A stretch of DNA of 64,000 bases from a virus. Made by a program: the position numbers and the translations under genes. Each line of letters begins with the position of its first letter. The stretch's first letter is position 1. Positions 42,609 through 50,777 of this stretch are shown in pieces. Location: positions 22,484-86,483 of IMG/VR virus record IMGVR_UViG_3300020109_000011; one strand, written 5' to 3'. The notes below the pieces were generated by a model. That model saw only the letters and a list, made by a program, of their open reading frames with translations. It was not told where the DNA came from and ran no database searches.

Positions 42609-42908
42609 GTGGGGGCACGGACCTGGGAGCGCAAGCCGCCCGACGCCTGGCGCCCGCTGTTCACCTCCCGGCTGGCGTGCGGGTGCTGGACCGACGACTG
42701 GACCGGTCAGGTGCGGGAGCCGTGCGTGGCACATGAGAGCGAGGGCCACGTCTCGGTGGTCTCGCCGGACCAGGACGGGGTGGCGGTGGCGCGCTGCCTG
42801 GTTCGGGAGTGCCGGTGGCAGGAGTCGCGGGCGACGGAGGGCTGGGCGGTCGAGGCCGCCCAGCGGCACTGGGCTGACACCCGTGTGGCGGGTGTGGCTG
42901 ACACCTGA
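42609..42908 (+). CDS. Small protein with Cys/His motif
   Basis: 99 residues from a GTG after a GGGGGAC stretch. LACGCWTDDWTGQVREPCVA and a C-terminal CLVRECRWQES with EAAQRHW form a zinc-finger-like arrangement seen in many short phage proteins. Function unknown. Confidence 0.58.
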   Translation: MGARTWERKPPDAWRPLFTSRLACGCWTDDWTGQVREPCVAHESEGHVSVVSPDQDGVAVARCLVRECRWQESRATEGWAVEAAQRHWADTRVAGVADT

Positions 42909-42980
42909 CCAGGGAGGGTCGGGTCCGTAAGGTCGAAGGTCCCCGTTGGAGCAGGGCTCGCGGGGACGGGGGGAGAACTC

Positions 42981-44126
42981 ATGGGCAAGGGCATCGTGGT
43001 CGAGCCGTCCCTGGCGCAGGGCTGGCCTGGGAGATCGCTGGACGGAGGAGCAGGGCAGGAGCAGCCGGAGGCGGGACCCGTTCCGGGGGACGGGGTGCTC
43101 GGGGGTGAGCGCTGGTTCCTGGTGTGGAACCGGGGCCCGGACGGCGAGTGCTGCTGCTGGCGCGGGTCGGTGCGCGGCGACGGCTGGGGCGCGGCGGGGT
43201 CCTGCCAGCGTCCCGGGAAGCACCCGTGGATCACCCGGGTGGACGGGGAGCTCTACGGCTTCGTGCACGGCGCGGCCGACGCGCTGACGTGGGACGCGCT
43301 GGTGGACCTCTACGGGCCGCCCGGGGGCGCACGGCAGCTGGCCGTGGTGCTGGACGGGCTGCTGCTGATCGACATCGACGGGCCCCGGGCCCTGCGGGAC
43401 TTCGCGCGGGTCAGCTACACCGTGCCGAAGGAGAAGATCCTGGGGGTCAGCACCTCACCCCGGGGCTTCCACGTCTGGCTGGACCAGGGCGGCTGGGACC
43501 AGAAGTCGCTGAACACCTGGCTGGCGCAGTGGCTCGGCAAGGCGGGCGGCTGGCACAACACCGATGCCGAGAAGGCCGGTCGGCGGGGCCTGCTGCTGGA
43601 CGTGCGCACCGGGGTCAACCGCTACGCGGTCTGGCCCGGGGAGGACGCGCTGGGGCAGCGCAGGTGGCTGTCGCGGCGCGAGTTCGGTGAAGTCCTGCGG
43701 GGCCAGCTGGTCGGGATGCCCGCCTGGCGGATGGTCGGCGGCGAGGGTGCGCCCTGGGCGGTTGACACGCGGGAGCCCGGGATGGCCGCCTGGATCGAGG
43801 GGCACCGGGGCGGTGCCGAGATCGATCTTCAGGGCTGGCAGCTGGACGGGTCGGACTCCGAGATGGACGTGGCCTGGGCCGAGATGGAGCGCTGGCTGGC
43901 GCGCCTGGAGGGCATGGGCGCGGGGTCCGGGCGCAACAACCGGCTGAACCAGATCGCGTACTACAGCGGGGCGAAGGCCGTCGCCGCTGGTCACAGCCTC
44001 GAAGCCGTCCGGGCTCGGCTGGTGGAGGTGGGGGAGAGCGTGGGGACGCACGGCGTGGAGGCCACCGTGGCCTCGGGTCTGAACTCGGGTCTGCTGACGA
44101 TCAAGAAGCAGCAGGGCAAGGGCTGA
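42981..44126 (+). CDS. Bifunctional prim-pol DNA primase/polymerase
   Basis: 381 residues, ATG after GGGGGAGAA. The archaeo-eukaryotic primase motifs are present: GKHPW (about 79), LLIDIDG with Asp131 and Asp133, and TSPRGFHVWL with His164. The C-terminal helical part (MDVAWAEMERWLARLEGMGA, NNRLNQIAYYSGAKAVAAGH) is of the type that follows prim-pol domains. It overlaps the DUF3987 helicase-like gene by one base (TGATGG), and the two probably act as primase-helicase partners at the origin downstream. Confidence 0.85.
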   Translation: MGKGIVVEPSLAQGWPGRSLDGGAGQEQPEAGPVPGDGVLGGERWFLVWNRGPDGECCCWRGSVRGDGWGAAGSCQRPGKHPWITRVDGELYGFVHGAADALTWDALVDLYGPPGGARQLAVVLDGLLLIDIDGPRALRDFARVSYTVPKEKILGVSTSPRGFHVWLDQGGWDQKSLNTWLAQWLGKAGGWHNTDAEKAGRRGLLLDVRTGVNRYAVWPGEDALGQRRWLSRREFGEVLRGQLVGMPAWRMVGGEGAPWAVDTREPGMAAWIEGHRGGAEIDLQGWQLDGSDSEMDVAWAEMERWLARLEGMGAGSGRNNRLNQIAYYSGAKAVAAGHSLEAVRARLVEVGESVGTHGVEATVASGLNSGLLTIKKQQGKG

Positions 44127-45850
44127 TGGCCGGGCAGGGGGACGCCTGGTCAGCAGCAACGGCGCGGATCACGACGATGATCAAGAAGGGCGTCGATCCG
44201 CTGGAGGGCCTGCTCGGGGAGGGCTACGGCACCGACAGGGTGGTCGAGAAGCACGCGCGGCTGTTCGCCGAGGCCAACTCGGTGGACGTGGCGATGATCT
44301 TCCCGGTGCTGCTCACGGCCTTCAGCGGCGCGACGCAGGGGGCCTTCCTGGCGCCGGTCTACGCCGAGGACTGGTCGGGGGCGCACGTGCCGCTGGTGTT
44401 CCAGTTCCTGGGCATCGCGGACTCGGGTGCCCGCAAGTCCACCGTGATCCGCGAGGGCAAGATCCCGCTGGAGATGGCGCTGAACAAGGGCGTCATCGAG
44501 CGGCGGTCGGCGGTGCTCGCGCTGCGGCAGCAGGCGATGGACGCGGCCGGGCACTCGGGCGGCAAGATGGACGAGCACGCCGGGGTCTACCAGAAGGTCT
44601 ACGACGGCGGGATCTGTGCGTCCACGCTGACCGACGGCGGTACGCAGGAGGGCATCCGGAACAAGCTGATCACCAACGGCGGGCACCGCGTGCTGATCAC
44701 CGGGGAATCGGACGTGCTCCAGGAGGTCTCGAAGTACCAGAAGGGCTCGGGGTCGCTCGGGCTGTTCGTGCGCACCTGGGACCAGGAGACCATCTCGGTG
44801 GACCGGGCCAGTGAGACCTCGCACCTCTACATGCCCGAGGCCAGCCTGCCGTTCCTGATCTTCGTGCAGCCCAACGCCTTCGCCGAGCACACGGCGCCCG
44901 GGCCGAAGGGCTACGACGAGTTCACCGACAAGGGCGTGTTCGGCCGGGCCTGGCTGTGGCGGATGCCGAAGCCGGAGATCCCCGAGGGCTTCGCGTTCAA
45001 GCCAAAGCCGCAGCCGGGGGAGAGCTCGGAGCTCCTGGCGGCGCGGCTGAAGACGCTGGACCGGATGACGGCGCTGGTGGAGCGCTCCAACTCCTACCGG
45101 ATGACCAAGGGCATCCGGTACGCCTGGGAGACCACGGCCGGGGCCACGGTGGCGCTGAAGGAGCCCGCCGAGGTCAAGCGCGAGCTCATCGACCTGGACC
45201 ACGAGGCGGGGGGCGTGGAGGCCTTCGTCCGGGTGCAGAACATGCTGCTGGACCTGCGGCGGGCACTGGCTGAAGCCGACGAGGAGGACCCCGGCCTGGC
45301 GCACCAGTACCACCCGCTCGTGGCCCGCTTCACCGACCACGTCATGCGGCTGGCGGTGCTGTTGACCTTGGCCGACGACCCCGGCGCGCTGACGGTTGAC
45401 ACCGGGCACGTCGAGGACGTGGCCACGAGGCTGGTGCCCTGGCTGTGGTCCGGCTGGGTCGCGGTCATGGGCGAGCGGCGCGCGGCGAACATCGCCGAGA
45501 TCGTGGAGGAGCAGACCCTGAAGAACCCGAAGGGGATGGACCTGTCGATGCAGGCGGCCATCCTGCGGGTGATGGGGCAGATGACCGAGGACGACGGCCC
45601 GGTGGGCACGCTGGTGGGCTGGCCGAAGCGGGAGATCACCGTGAAGGCGCGCTACCGGATCCGGGGCTGGAAGAAGGTCTCCGGGCTGGCCGGGATGCTG
45701 GGGCAGACCCTGGAGGAGATGGCCAACGAGCAGACGCTGGTCGCGCGGGTGGCCGGGGACGGTCCGCCGAACGCCTCGGGGCAGGTGGCGCCGACCTACA
45801 AGCTGACGGCGCAGGGGATCGCAGCGGCCAAGGGGCTGGACAAGCAGTAG
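44126..45850 (+). CDS. DUF3987-like helicase/ATPase
   Basis: 574 residues. Residues 55-280 match the layout of DUF3987 proteins, RecA-fold ATPases that partner prim-pol primases. The P-loop is unusual: GIADSGARKST (96-106) in place of GxSGxGKS. SGGKMDEHAG, a Walker B-like RVLITGESD and an FVRTWDQETISVDRAS block follow. A C-terminal winged-helix-like region (RYRIRGWKKVSGLAGMLGQT) may bind DNA. Contains a GGTTGACAC copy at 45394. Confidence 0.75.
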   Translation: MAGQGDAWSAATARITTMIKKGVDPLEGLLGEGYGTDRVVEKHARLFAEANSVDVAMIFPVLLTAFSGATQGAFLAPVYAEDWSGAHVPLVFQFLGIADSGARKSTVIREGKIPLEMALNKGVIERRSAVLALRQQAMDAAGHSGGKMDEHAGVYQKVYDGGICASTLTDGGTQEGIRNKLITNGGHRVLITGESDVLQEVSKYQKGSGSLGLFVRTWDQETISVDRASETSHLYMPEASLPFLIFVQPNAFAEHTAPGPKGYDEFTDKGVFGRAWLWRMPKPEIPEGFAFKPKPQPGESSELLAARLKTLDRMTALVERSNSYRMTKGIRYAWETTAGATVALKEPAEVKRELIDLDHEAGGVEAFVRVQNMLLDLRRALAEADEEDPGLAHQYHPLVARFTDHVMRLAVLLTLADDPGALTVDTGHVEDVATRLVPWLWSGWVAVMGERRAANIAEIVEEQTLKNPKGMDLSMQAAILRVMGQMTEDDGPVGTLVGWPKREITVKARYRIRGWKKVSGLAGMLGQTLEEMANEQTLVARVAGDGPPNASGQVAPTYKLTAQGIAAAKGLDKQ

Positions 45851-46237
45851 AAGCAGTAACGCTGGGTGACGGTGGCTCCTGATCTGTCGGTGGACGGATC
45901 GGGGGCCATTCGTCCATCTGAGGGGGAAACGTGCAGGTCAGACGGTGCACACCGTGGGGTGTGCCGGGTGTGCTCGGTGTGCAGGGCCGAGTGTGCGGAG
46001 AAACCGCAGGTCAGAGCAGTGGTGGGCCAGAGTGGGCCAGATGTGCCGAGGACAGAGGCGGGGATCAAGATCCGTCACACACAGTGACTCGCGCGCACGT
46101 CATGCGTGTTGAGAGAGAGAGAGAATACTTATCTACCAGATCTCCGACACCGTAAGCACAATCCGCACATTCTGGCCCACACCAGCGCTGACCTGCACAT
46201 TTTCGGCACACCAGAGGGCACAACGAGGGGCACAGCG
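45851..46237. other. Non-coding block with nested repeats, candidate replication origin
   Basis: 387 bp without a convincing gene. Left half: GTGTGC at 45959, 45968, 45977 and 45991 (9, 9 and 14 bp apart) and GTGGGCCAGA twice in tandem (46022-46031, 46032-46041). Right half: the inverse, TCTGGCCCAC (46171-46180) and several GCACA. GTGCAGGTCAG (45931-45941) is repeated inverted at 46188-46198. A purine-rich, AT-richer stretch GAGAGAGAGAATACTTATCT lies between. Iterons flanking an unwinding-type centre next to primase and helicase genes suggest an origin. Confidence 0.5.
46109..46129 (+). promoter_or_regulatory. Rightward promoter for small-gene operon
   Basis: TTGAGA (46109-46114), 9 bp, AATACT (46124-46129): the same box-to-(-10) spacing as the leaderless promoters, but the first gene starts about 100 bp downstream with its own GAGGGG ribosome-binding site. 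Confidence 0.5.
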
Positions 46238-46651
46238 ATGGCACGCAACGGGCGAGGACGGCAGGTGCAGCGGCGGGGGACGCCTGCCGAGCGGGCCGAG
46301 CGGCGGGTGGGGTCCCTGGATCGGCTGGGGGTGCCGGGGTCGAGGGAGGCCTACGCCCATGCCCGGCAGGTCTGGGAGGACGCCAGGCGGGCGGTGGCGG
46401 CGAGGGCCGACCAGCTGGCGCTGGAGACGCAGCGGGATCCGACGGGGCAGGCGTTCAACGGCCAGGTGGACCTGGTGCTCGTGGCAGCGCTGGGGGCGCA
46501 CCTGGCCCGCTGCGAGGTCTGCTGGGTGCGCTGGGTCGATGGCTGGCGGCCCGGGGACATCCTCACCGGGGCAGTGCGGCGGCGACCGGCTGGACAGGTG
46601 CTGAGGGCGGCAGAGCTCGAAGCGAGGGCGAGGAGGGGGCGGGGCAAGTGA
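46238..46651 (+). CDS. Hypothetical basic protein
   Basis: 137 residues, ATG after GAGGGG. Very basic N-terminus (MARNGRGRQVQRRGTPAERA), helical middle, and CEVCWVRWVDGWRPGDILTG near the C-terminus. First gene of the rightward small-gene operon. No family recognised. Confidence 0.6.
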   Translation: MARNGRGRQVQRRGTPAERAERRVGSLDRLGVPGSREAYAHARQVWEDARRAVAARADQLALETQRDPTGQAFNGQVDLVLVAALGAHLARCEVCWVRWVDGWRPGDILTGAVRRRPAGQVLRAAELEARARRGRGK

Positions 46652-47031
46652 CGGAGATGGGCAACGCGGGGCAGGAGCGGGCCGAGGACGGCCTGGAGGG
46701 GGCTGGCGGGTATCCCGGTAACCCCCAGAGCGTCCTGGAGGCGCTGAGGGGGTCGGGCGTGCACGTCGAGACGGAGGTGCACGGGGCCCTGACGGTGGTG
46801 ACCGCCGGGCCCGTCCCCGAGGGCCTGCCGCTGGCGCCGCTGGTCGGGGTGACCGACTGGGGACCCTGGGCGCAGCACAACGTGCCGTGCCCGGTCTGCA
46901 AGGAGCGGCACGCGGTGGTCAACCTGGCGGGCTGGGTGTTCGGGCCCTGCGGCGAGTGTCGGCGGGAGGGCTGGGAGCTCCGGCCGCCGGGGCGAAAGCG
47001 CTGGTGGGAGCGGTTGACACGGCGCCGTTGA
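46648..47031 (+). CDS. Hypothetical protein with zinc ribbon
   Basis: 127 residues from a GTG overlapping the previous stop. CPVCKERHAVVNLAGWVFG and CGECRREG form a Cys4 site. The last codons and the TGA stop are written by two adjacent TTGACAC boxes (47012 and 47026). Confidence 0.6.
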   Translation: MTEMGNAGQERAEDGLEGAGGYPGNPQSVLEALRGSGVHVETEVHGALTVVTAGPVPEGLPLAPLVGVTDWGPWAQHNVPCPVCKERHAVVNLAGWVFGPCGECRREGWELRPPGRKRWWERLTRRR

Positions 47032-47047
47032 CACCGGCTGCCATACT
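47028..47047 (+). promoter_or_regulatory. Leaderless promoter inside the operon
   Basis: TTGACA (47028-47033), 8 bp, CATACT (47042-47047), six bases to the ATG at 47054. A second GGTTGACAC lies at 47012, 16 bp further upstream. Confidence 0.7.
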
Positions 47048-47053
47048 CGGAAG

Positions 47054-47329
47054 ATGCCGCCGAACGACGCACAGACCCATCCCCGTGCCGCCGATCCCGA
47101 GCTCCCCGAGTGGGCGCAGCGCGCGGTCGGGACCCTGGTGACCTGGCAGGAGACCGAGGGCGCCGATGAGACGCCCGCGCTGGTGCTGGGGGCCCGCTGG
47201 GCCCGGGACGTGGACGGCAAGCCGCTGATGGGCGGCTACGTGGCGGTCCAGTTCCTGCTGGAGCGCGTGGACGGGAGCTCACGCTGGTCGGCGCCGCAGC
47301 TGGCGCCCGAGGGCACGGTGCCCGCATGA
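47054..47329 (+). CDS. Leaderless hypothetical protein
   Basis: 91 residues. ELPEWAQRAVGTLVTWQETE followed by beta-like LVLGARWARDVDGKPLMGGY and VAVQFLLERVDGSSRW. No ribosome-binding site. ATGA-coupled to the next gene. Function unknown. Confidence 0.6.
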   Translation: MPPNDAQTHPRAADPELPEWAQRAVGTLVTWQETEGADETPALVLGARWARDVDGKPLMGGYVAVQFLLERVDGSSRWSAPQLAPEGTVPA

Positions 47330-47907
47330 AGGTCCGGGTCAACCAGGGCGGCACCACGCTGGCGCTGCTGGACGAGGAGACCGGGGTCTGGCGGACCACG
47401 CAGGGCCAGCCGCTGGAGGAGCGCTACGTGGCCAGCTGGACGCCGCTGGTGCCCGCCGAGCCGACGACCGACGCCGCCCCGGCACCTCGGCAGGGGCCCG
47501 AGCCCACCGACTGGTGGTGCGGCAACTGCGGCGCCAGCGGGGACATCCCGGCGCCGGAGGCCTGCCCGAACTGCGAGGTGGGGCGCATCCACGAGGGCAG
47601 CAACGCCGCGCGCGAGGCCGACGAGGTCAGCAAGCTGTGGGGGATGTGGCCGGTCCAGGAGGTCGCGGTGGTGGTCTTCGTGCGGTCGAGGGGCGCCGAC
47701 CGCGCTGACGCCCGCGACAGGGCCGTGGCGGCCGTGCAGCGGGCCGTGGCGCTGGGCAGCGAGAACTCCGGCCGCCTGGAGGTCATGCACCGGGGCCAGG
47801 TGGTGGCCGGGGGATCGTTCATCACCGTGGACGGCGTGAGCGAGCTCGGGCGAGCGGCGGGCAACGGCCTGATCACCGTGCAGCCGACCAGCCGGGGCTT
47901 CGAGTGA
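47326..47907 (+). CDS. Hypothetical protein with rubredoxin-like zinc ribbon
   Basis: 193 residues, ATG in an ATGA overlap. The first 60 residues are beta-like (LALLDEETGVWRTTQGQPLE). WWCGNCGASGDIPAPEACPN, then C, is a Cys4 ribbon around residues 65-85, followed by an alpha/beta domain (VAVVVFVRSRGADRADARDR). Function unknown. Confidence 0.6.
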   Translation: MKVRVNQGGTTLALLDEETGVWRTTQGQPLEERYVASWTPLVPAEPTTDAAPAPRQGPEPTDWWCGNCGASGDIPAPEACPNCEVGRIHEGSNAAREADEVSKLWGMWPVQEVAVVVFVRSRGADRADARDRAVAAVQRAVALGSENSGRLEVMHRGQVVAGGSFITVDGVSELGRAAGNGLITVQPTSRGFE

Positions 47908-48440
47908 GCGGCGGCGAGCCGGGCTCGGTGGACCTGGACGAGGCGACCTTCGAGCTCGTGGGGCCCGTGGTCGGGGTGGCGCTCACGCTGCTGGAGATCC
48001 GCGAGAAGCTGGAGACCCTGGACGAGCTCGTGCGCGACGCGCGCCTGGACGATCCCCGCTGGGCGGCCGACCTGCGTGAGCGCATGAGCTCCGACCTAGG
48101 GGAGATGCTGGACCAGATGCGCCGCGAGGCGCGCAAGGTCGAGAAGTCCCTGGTCAGGCGCGTGTCAACCGCTGACCAGGAGGGCCCGGAGATGGGCCAC
48201 ACCTGGCGGTTCACCGTGCAGAGCAGGACCGCGAGCGGCACCTGGGACGAGGAGACGCAGCGCGCCACGGGTTACGCCGACGCCGAGGCGTTCACCGGGG
48301 TGCCCTGGAGCCTGGAGGTCCGGGGCTGGTCGCTGGTCGAGGGCCTGGAACGGGCTGTCCAGCTGGGCATGGGCGCCTGGCGCTGGCCCGACGGGCGGCG
48401 CCTGGACCACGACCCGGACGCCGAGGAGGGCCAGGAGTGA
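47904..48440 (+). CDS. Hypothetical coiled-coil plus beta domain protein
   Basis: 178 residues from a GTG overlapping the previous stop. Residues 15-90 are a helical coiled coil (LEIREKLETLDELVRDARLD); then a short beta domain (HTWRFTVQSRTASGTWDEET). A GGTTGACAC copy at 48162 encodes Val-Ser-Thr at the domain border. No family recognised. Confidence 0.6.
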   Translation: MSGGEPGSVDLDEATFELVGPVVGVALTLLEIREKLETLDELVRDARLDDPRWAADLRERMSSDLGEMLDQMRREARKVEKSLVRRVSTADQEGPEMGHTWRFTVQSRTASGTWDEETQRATGYADAEAFTGVPWSLEVRGWSLVEGLERAVQLGMGAWRWPDGRRLDHDPDAEEGQE

Positions 48441-48856
48441 GCGCTGTGGAGCACCGCCGGGTCGGGCGGGGGAAGTGCTCGTGTGGCGAGGAGGCCCCGC
48501 TGGGGACCGACATCCACCGCTGGTGGGACGTGCACCTGCTGGGCGAGCGTCCCGAGGGCTGCCGGTCGGTGCACTGCCTGGGCATCGAGTGCATGAACGA
48601 GTGCGAGAGCTCGCACCGGCTGGCCATGTTCGCGGCCCGCTGCGCGGCGGCCGAGGGCGTGCCGGTTGACAGCGTGCGTGCCGTCGAGCTCCAGCCCGAG
48701 CCGCTGGCGGTGGACCCGGGCTGGGCGGCCGTGGACCAGCTGCTGGACGCCATCCAGATCCGCTGCCGCGAGGGCGACAAGCGCTCGGACTGGCTGCCGG
48801 TGATCGACCGGCTGGCCACCGAGGCGCGCGAGCGGCTGCGCAAGATGGTGCCGTGA
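48437..48856 (+). CDS. Hypothetical Cys-rich protein
   Basis: 139 residues, GTG start in an overlap. KCSCGEEAP, then CRSVHCLGIECMNECESSHR contain seven cysteines in the first 65 residues; the C-terminal half is helical (VDQLLDAIQIRCREGDKRSD). Function unknown. Confidence 0.58.
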   Translation: MSAVEHRRVGRGKCSCGEEAPLGTDIHRWWDVHLLGERPEGCRSVHCLGIECMNECESSHRLAMFAARCAAAEGVPVDSVRAVELQPEPLAVDPGWAAVDQLLDAIQIRCREGDKRSDWLPVIDRLATEARERLRKMVP

Positions 48857-48999
48857 GGCGCGGGATCCTGGTCAGCGTGGAGTGCGGCCGGTGCGGCGAG
48901 GTCGTGCGGGGCCGCAGGCGGGGCTGGCGCACCCGGGCGGCCTGGCGCTGGCACCGGCTGCGCAGGCACGGCCAGCTGTCGGCGTGGAGCGCCTGGTGA
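48853..48999 (+). CDS. Zinc-finger microprotein
   Basis: 48 residues from a GTG overlapping the previous stop. VECGRCGEVVRGRRRGWRTR followed by AWRWHRLRRHG gives a C-x2-C...H-x4-H finger with a highly basic loop. Too short for most gene finders but fits the chain of GTGA overlaps exactly. Confidence 0.6.
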   Translation: MRRGILVSVECGRCGEVVRGRRRGWRTRAAWRWHRLRRHGQLSAWSAW

Positions 49000-49187
49000 G
49001 CGCCGTCTACGCCCCTACCGAGCCCGCCGATCTCCCGGCGGCCTACCAGGAGGCCGTGCAGGACTACCTGACCCGCCGCGAGACCGGCCAGCCCACCGGC
49101 CTGGCCCGGCTGCGGCAGCTGCACCCCGACCCTCTCTGCCACACCCCGGGCGAGGGCCGCTTCCCGTGCACGAGGTGCGGCGGGTGA
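48996..49187 (+). CDS. Small hypothetical protein
   Basis: 63 residues, GTG start in a GTGA overlap. Helical (LPAAYQEAVQDYLTRRETGQ) with a C-terminal CHTPGEGRFPCTRCGG that could bind zinc. Function unknown. Confidence 0.55.
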   Translation: MSAVYAPTEPADLPAAYQEAVQDYLTRRETGQPTGLARLRQLHPDPLCHTPGEGRFPCTRCGG

Positions 49188-49366
49188 GCCGGGGCAAGTG
49201 CAGCTTCCCGGCCAAGGAGGCGCTGACCCACGCCGAGGCCAAGGCGCGCGCGGGCAAGCTGAACCGGCTCCAGCCGCACTCCGGGCGCCTGGAGTCCTAC
49301 CGCTGCCCGGCGGGCGGGCACTGGCACGTCGGGCACCGCCGGGGCCGGAAGCGGCAGCGCTGGTGA
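49184..49366 (+). CDS. Small basic zinc-finger-like protein
   Basis: 60 residues, GTG start in a GTGA overlap. KCSFPAKEALTHAEAKARAG, then YRCPAGGHWHVGHRRGRKRQ. This K..F.sk..A...a......L..YrCp.gg.WH.gh pattern recurs in actinophage genomes in small proteins of unknown role. Confidence 0.62.
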   Translation: MSRGKCSFPAKEALTHAEAKARAGKLNRLQPHSGRLESYRCPAGGHWHVGHRRGRKRQRW

Positions 49367-49794
49367 GCACGCTGCTGTGCCCGGAGTGCGGCAGCGGCGG
49401 CGCGCACGAGGCCTGGTGCAGCTGGCGGCCGGAGTGCCTGGTGTTCTGGGGCAGCCACGGCTGCTCCCTGCCCAAGGGCCACGACGACCCCGAGCGGCAC
49501 GTCTGCGGGCACGACGACCCCGACGGGCCGTGCAGCAAGATCGAGCGCGAGTTGGACGAGGTCACCGGCACCGAGGTCTGGGTCTGGCGGTTCGCCGACT
49601 ACGACATCGCTGAGGACCGCGACACCTGGGGCGACGACGCCTTCACGGTGGCGCCGTTCGGCGAGGACGTGCCCGAGAAGTACCAGGTCACCGCCGAGGA
49701 GGAGCAGGCCCTGCGCGAGGCCTGGCGGGCGGCCGGGAAGGTGGCCACCTGGGTGGAGGGCTCCGGCTGGGTCAAGCTGACCCCCGGTGGTTGA
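49363..49794 (+). CDS. Hypothetical Cys/His-rich acidic protein
   Basis: 143 residues, GTG start in a GTGA overlap. CPECGSGGAHEAWCSWRPEC, then CSLPKGHDDPERHVCGHDDP resemble repeated Cys/His metal sites. The rest is acidic alpha/beta. The TGA stop is part of GGTTGACAC at 49789. Confidence 0.58.
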   Translation: MSTLLCPECGSGGAHEAWCSWRPECLVFWGSHGCSLPKGHDDPERHVCGHDDPDGPCSKIERELDEVTGTEVWVWRFADYDIAEDRDTWGDDAFTVAPFGEDVPEKYQVTAEEEQALREAWRAAGKVATWVEGSGWVKLTPGG

Positions 49795-49811
49795 CACACC
49801 TGGGCCATACT
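49791..49811 (+). promoter_or_regulatory. Leaderless promoter inside the operon
   Basis: TTGACA (49791-49796), 9 bp, CATACT (49806-49811), six bases to the GTG at 49818. This supports use of GTG as a leaderless start. Confidence 0.68.
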
Positions 49812-49817
49812 CGCCGT

Positions 49818-49970
49818 GTGCCCCGGACCCAAGACGCCGGTAGACGGCGCAAGACCGGCCGCCGCCGACGCTGGCGGTGGGCCGAGCGGGACACCTACCT
49901 TGCCCTGTTCTGGCTGGGGGTCGGCTTCGCCGCCGGGGCCTGGCACGTCTCCCACGGAGGTACCTGGTGA
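49818..49970 (+). CDS. Basic single-span membrane microprotein, leaderless
   Basis: 50 residues from a GTG six bases after CATACT. Arg-rich N-terminus (RRRKTGRRRRWRWAERD) and one hydrophobic helix (TYLALFWLGVGFAAGAW). Coupled to the next gene by GTGA. Function unknown. Confidence 0.6.
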   Translation: MPRTQDAGRRRKTGRRRRWRWAERDTYLALFWLGVGFAAGAWHVSHGGTW

Positions 49971-50356
49971 CCATGAGCTCCAGCCCGCTGACCGGGCCGC
50001 TCTCCGTCCAGAACACCGGCCACGGCCACGTTCGTCCCCGGCCGGACAACGTGAAGGCGCGCTGCGGCGGCCCGGCGGTGTGCTCGGTCTGCCAGCGCGA
50101 GCAGGCCGAGCTCACCGGCAGCCTGAAGCTGCGCGAGGGCGACCAGCCGCTGCCCACCCCGCACGGGGACGCCGTGACCGACATCCAGACCCTGGTCATC
50201 GCCGACATCACCGCCCGCCGGGAGGTGGGCATCTCCCGGTACGGCACCGCGCTCCAGCCGCACAACGGCCGCGACGCCTTGCGGGACGCCTACGAGGAGG
50301 CCATCGACCTGGCCATGTACCTGAAGCAGCTGCTGGTGGAGCGCGACGGTGCCTGA
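49967..50356 (+). CDS. Conserved helical phage protein, possibly MazG-like
   Basis: 129 residues from a GTG 6 bases after GGAGG. CGGPAVCSVC near residue 35, then VTDIQTLVIADITARREVGI, SRYGTALQPHNGRDALRDAY and EEAIDLAMYLKQLL. The RYG..LQP.NGRD.L.DAYEE..D...YL segment is widespread in actinophages; the acidic helix pairs recall MazG-type nucleotide pyrophosphohydrolases, but the full metal motif is not evident. Confidence 0.5.
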   Translation: MTMSSSPLTGPLSVQNTGHGHVRPRPDNVKARCGGPAVCSVCQREQAELTGSLKLREGDQPLPTPHGDAVTDIQTLVIADITARREVGISRYGTALQPHNGRDALRDAYEEAIDLAMYLKQLLVERDGA

Positions 50357-50777
50357 CGCCGAGCACGCCGTGCCCGACGGCTGGGAGGGCTGCGGCTGGC
50401 ACGGCTGTCGGCTGTGCTACCCCGACCCGATGCCCGACGGCGGGCCCTGCCCGCTGTGCGGCAGGCAGGTTGCGCGCGTGCTGCTGGACGGGCACCTGGC
50501 CGTGCACGAGCTCCGGGGCGACCAGCTGACCGGACCGCAGCGGGTGCGCGCCGCCATCGCCCGGGACCGGGGGCAGGTCGCGCCGCAGCGGCCGGTCACG
50601 CTGTGCGGGCCCGACCGTCCGGCCCCCGGGGGCTACGGCGACAACCGGCTGGACTGGGCGGGCCTGTCCTGGCGGCGCCTGCGGGGCTGGTTCCGGGACA
50701 GCCAGTGCCTGGCCCGCTGCGACGAGGGGCACACCTACGGCCGCTGGTGCCTGCTGGGACCGAGGAGGACGCGATGA
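50349..50777 (+). CDS. Hypothetical Cys-rich protein
   Basis: 142 residues, GTG start overlapping the previous gene. GCGWHGCRLCYPDP and CPLCGRQVARVLLDGHLAVH (a C2H2-like finger), with further Cys near the end. Ends ATGA-coupled to the HAD gene. Function unknown. Confidence 0.58.
   Translation: MPDAEHAVPDGWEGCGWHGCRLCYPDPMPDGGPCPLCGRQVARVLLDGHLAVHELRGDQLTGPQRVRAAIARDRGQVAPQRPVTLCGPDRPAPGGYGDNRLDWAGLSWRRLRGWFRDSQCLARCDEGHTYGRWCLLGPRRTR

Noticed and set aside
45866-46087. 73-codon rightward frame with several Cys after the DUF3987 gene
   Set aside because: It lies inside the repeat-dense block. Its Cys codons come from the GTGTGC repeats, codon third positions do not look selected, and no relative pattern was recognised.
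46111-46123. GA dinucleotide run as a microsatellite of its own
   Set aside because: Only about six units; better explained as part of the promoter/origin centre.
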